Positions 6,352 through 7,070 of a stretch of 7,070 nt of DNA are shown one piece after another. This stretch comes from an uncultured Bacilli bacterium. Lineage in GTDB: Bacteria; Bacillota_I; Bacilli_A; RF39; UBA660. Under the pieces are notes generated by a model. The model saw only the letters and a list, made by a program, of their open reading frames with translations, ran no database searches and was not told the DNA's origin. Positions within the stretch are counted from its first letter, which is position 1, and the number at the start of each line of letters is the position of its first letter. A program made the translations under genes and the position numbers. The stretch spans positions 1 to 7,070 of the forward strand of contig CAKOXU010000035.1 in NCBI GenBank assembly GCA_934130235.1. The letters are read 5' to 3'.

Positions 6352-6894
6352 ATGAAGAGAGAAAAATTAAAAAAATTAAAAATTATTTCAGTTTTTATTA
6401 TTACTGCACTAGCATTCATATCACATTTTGTTTATGATGTTTTTCCTTGTACTTTAACTGCTATATTCTTTCCAGTAAATGAATCTATATGGGAACATAT
6501 GAAAATACTTACTGTACCAATTCTTATAAATGGTGTAATAGAATATATAATACTATACAAGAAAAATATTAGATACAATAATTTTGTGTTTAATCTATTT
6601 ATATCATCAACCGCAATAGTACCTATATATTTAGTAATGTTTTTACCACTTTATAACAAATTTGGCGAAAGCATGTTTCTAAGTATATCAATAATGATTA
6701 TAAGTATAATAATATCACAAATTATTAGTTATTATATACTAAAATCAAAAAATTTAAAACTAGAAAAAATATCTTTTGTATTAATAATTATTGTTTTAAT
6801 AGTATATGGTTATTTAACGTATAATCCTATAAAAACTCATTTATTTTTTGATACTGTAGAAGAAAAATATGGACTAAATGATTACAACATTTAG
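6352..6894 (+). CDS. DUF6512-like integral membrane protein
   Basis: This 180-residue membrane protein has about five hydrophobic segments: roughly 11-30, 52-69, 78-100, 107-130 and 139-156. Conserved-looking features are SHFVYDVFP (24-32) at the end of the first span, the polar motif PVNESIWEHMK (41-51) before the second, and a C-terminal YNPIKTHLFFD (157-167) followed by KYG (172-174). From memory this is the pattern of the DUF6512 family of small Firmicutes membrane proteins (HFxYE..., PVNESVWEH..., PLFxD...YG). No biochemical function is known to me. It is transcribed away from dnaG. The ATG has only a weak AAGAG 13 bases upstream and no other Met before residue 50, so the start rests on the lack of alternatives. 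A TATAAT at 6286-6291 could serve as -10 but has no convincing -35. The last eight codons form part of the terminator stem. Confidence 0.8.
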   Translation: MKREKLKKLKIISVFIITALAFISHFVYDVFPCTLTAIFFPVNESIWEHMKILTVPILINGVIEYIILYKKNIRYNNFVFNLFISSTAIVPIYLVMFLPLYNKFGESMFLSISIMIISIIISQIISYYILKSKNLKLEKISFVLIIIVLIVYGYLTYNPIKTHLFFDTVEEKYGLNDYNI

Positions 6895-6901
6895 TCCTTT
6901 T
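6871..6901 (+). terminator. Intrinsic terminator of the DUF6512-like gene, overlapping its stop codon
   Basis: GGACTAAATG (6871-6880) and CATTTAGTCC (6888-6897) form a perfect 10-bp stem with a 7-base loop, followed by TTTT. The final codons and the TAG stop (6892-6894) lie inside the hairpin, so the terminator is built from coding sequence. Confidence 0.75.
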
Positions 6902-6924
6902 AAAAAGAGACTAAATAGTCTCTT
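6902..6924 (-). terminator. Intrinsic terminator for leftward transcription
   Basis: Read on the minus strand, AAGAGACT and AGTCTCTT (6924-6905) form an 8-bp stem with an ATTT loop, followed by further T residues to 6902. On the plus strand the same hairpin is followed by ATCT, so it works best leftward. It implies that something to the right of the window is transcribed towards the DUF6512-like gene, or that leftward readthrough into that gene is being blocked. Confidence 0.6.
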
Positions 6925-6935
6925 ATCTATATAAA

Positions 6936-6977
6936 CACCACCACTAAGTATAGTGATAGTGGTAGTGGTCTCACTAC
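6936..6977. repeat. CACTA/TAGTG hairpin cluster with three hexamer repeats
   Basis: CACCACCACTA (6936-6946) pairs with TAGTGGTAGTG (6957-6967) over 11 bp with one mismatch. A second hairpin, GTAGTG (6962-6967) with CACTAC (6972-6977) and a GTCT loop, uses the same right arm, so the two are mutually exclusive. Three tandem hexamers TAGTGA, TAGTGG, TAGTGG lie at 6951-6968. The stretch is more GC-rich than its surroundings and non-coding. It may be part of a 3' UTR, a small RNA or a leader; no known riboswitch or T-box consensus was seen. Confidence 0.5.
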
Positions 6978-7070
6978 TCTTATTATAATAGTTTTTTTAA
7001 AATATATTCATAAATATTAATCTTTTCTTCATAATAATATATTCAATAAAGAAAAAAGTGTTAACAAATA
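6978..7070. other. AT-rich right edge, possible 3' end of a leftward gene
   Basis: A minus-strand frame is open from the window edge (7068) to a TAA at 6999-6997 and would encode 23 residues ending in KKRLIFMNIF. Another minus frame is open for 13 codons, to a TGA at 7031-7029. Neither is recognisable. The leftward terminator at 6902-6924 makes a gene ending here plausible, but such short open frames are expected by chance. The plus strand has frequent stops and no gene start. Confidence 0.2.

Noticed and set aside
6951..6968. TAGTGR tandem hexamers as a CRISPR or satellite array
   Set aside because: There are only three 6-base copies with no spacers, and they are better explained as hairpin arms.
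6895..7070. T-box, riboswitch or tRNA gene in the right intergenic region
   Set aside because: No T-box AGGGTGGNACCGCG-like core, no known riboswitch core and no tRNA cloverleaf could be found on either strand.
1..7070. Insertion sequence, prophage or defence island
   Set aside because: No transposase, integrase, nuclease or terminal-repeat pattern was seen; base composition is even across the window apart from the short hairpin cluster near 6940.

Overview
The window is strongly AT-rich and carries a block typical of low-GC Gram-positive bacteria (Firmicutes/Bacillota). On the minus strand, dnaG (primase), rpoD/sigA (housekeeping sigma factor) and trmK (tRNA m1A22 methyltransferase) lie end to end with overlapping ends. 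A YqfQ/VrrA-like small gene sits close by, and from memory yqfQ is also in the extended dnaG-sigA neighbourhood of Bacillus. UGA is used as stop (ends of dnaG and pilC) and Trp is UGG (for example the WW pair in the sigma factor), so this is not a code-4 mollicute. A Bacilli- or Clostridia-related, possibly uncultured gut lineage fits, but the sequence alone does not fix the taxon.

Layout from left to right. Positions 1-563 (minus) hold most of a prepilin peptidase that runs off the left edge. Positions 568-2301 (minus) hold a PilC/GspF-type inner-membrane platform protein with a long extra N-terminal region. These two genes form the start of a type IV pilus/competence-pseudopilus operon with its own extended -10 promoter. 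Positions 2302-2413 are a divergent promoter region with a perfect 14-bp palindrome. Positions 2414-2773 (plus) encode the YqfQ-like protein, which ends in a bidirectional terminator (2772-2803) shared with the convergent trmK. Positions 2808-6239 (minus) are the dnaG-rpoD-trmK operon, driven by a near-consensus sigma-A promoter at 6303-6331. Positions 6352-6894 (plus) encode a DUF6512-like integral membrane protein. Positions 6871-6985 hold a series of hairpins with repeated and partly competing arms, probably terminators facing both ways. The last 90 bases have no convincing gene, though a leftward gene could end there.

How the genes work together. The dnaG-rpoD-trmK operon ties replication priming, sigma-A supply and tRNA modification into one transcript with translational coupling. 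The pilC-pilD pair would process prepilins and anchor the assembly ATPase of a pilus or DNA-uptake pseudopilus; the ATPase and pilins are not in the window. The most unusual points are the PilC N-terminal extension, a 15-bp perfect hairpin over the catalytic-Asp codons of the peptidase, altered motifs in TrmK, and the terminator cluster after the DUF6512-like gene. No clearly new multi-gene system is visible.
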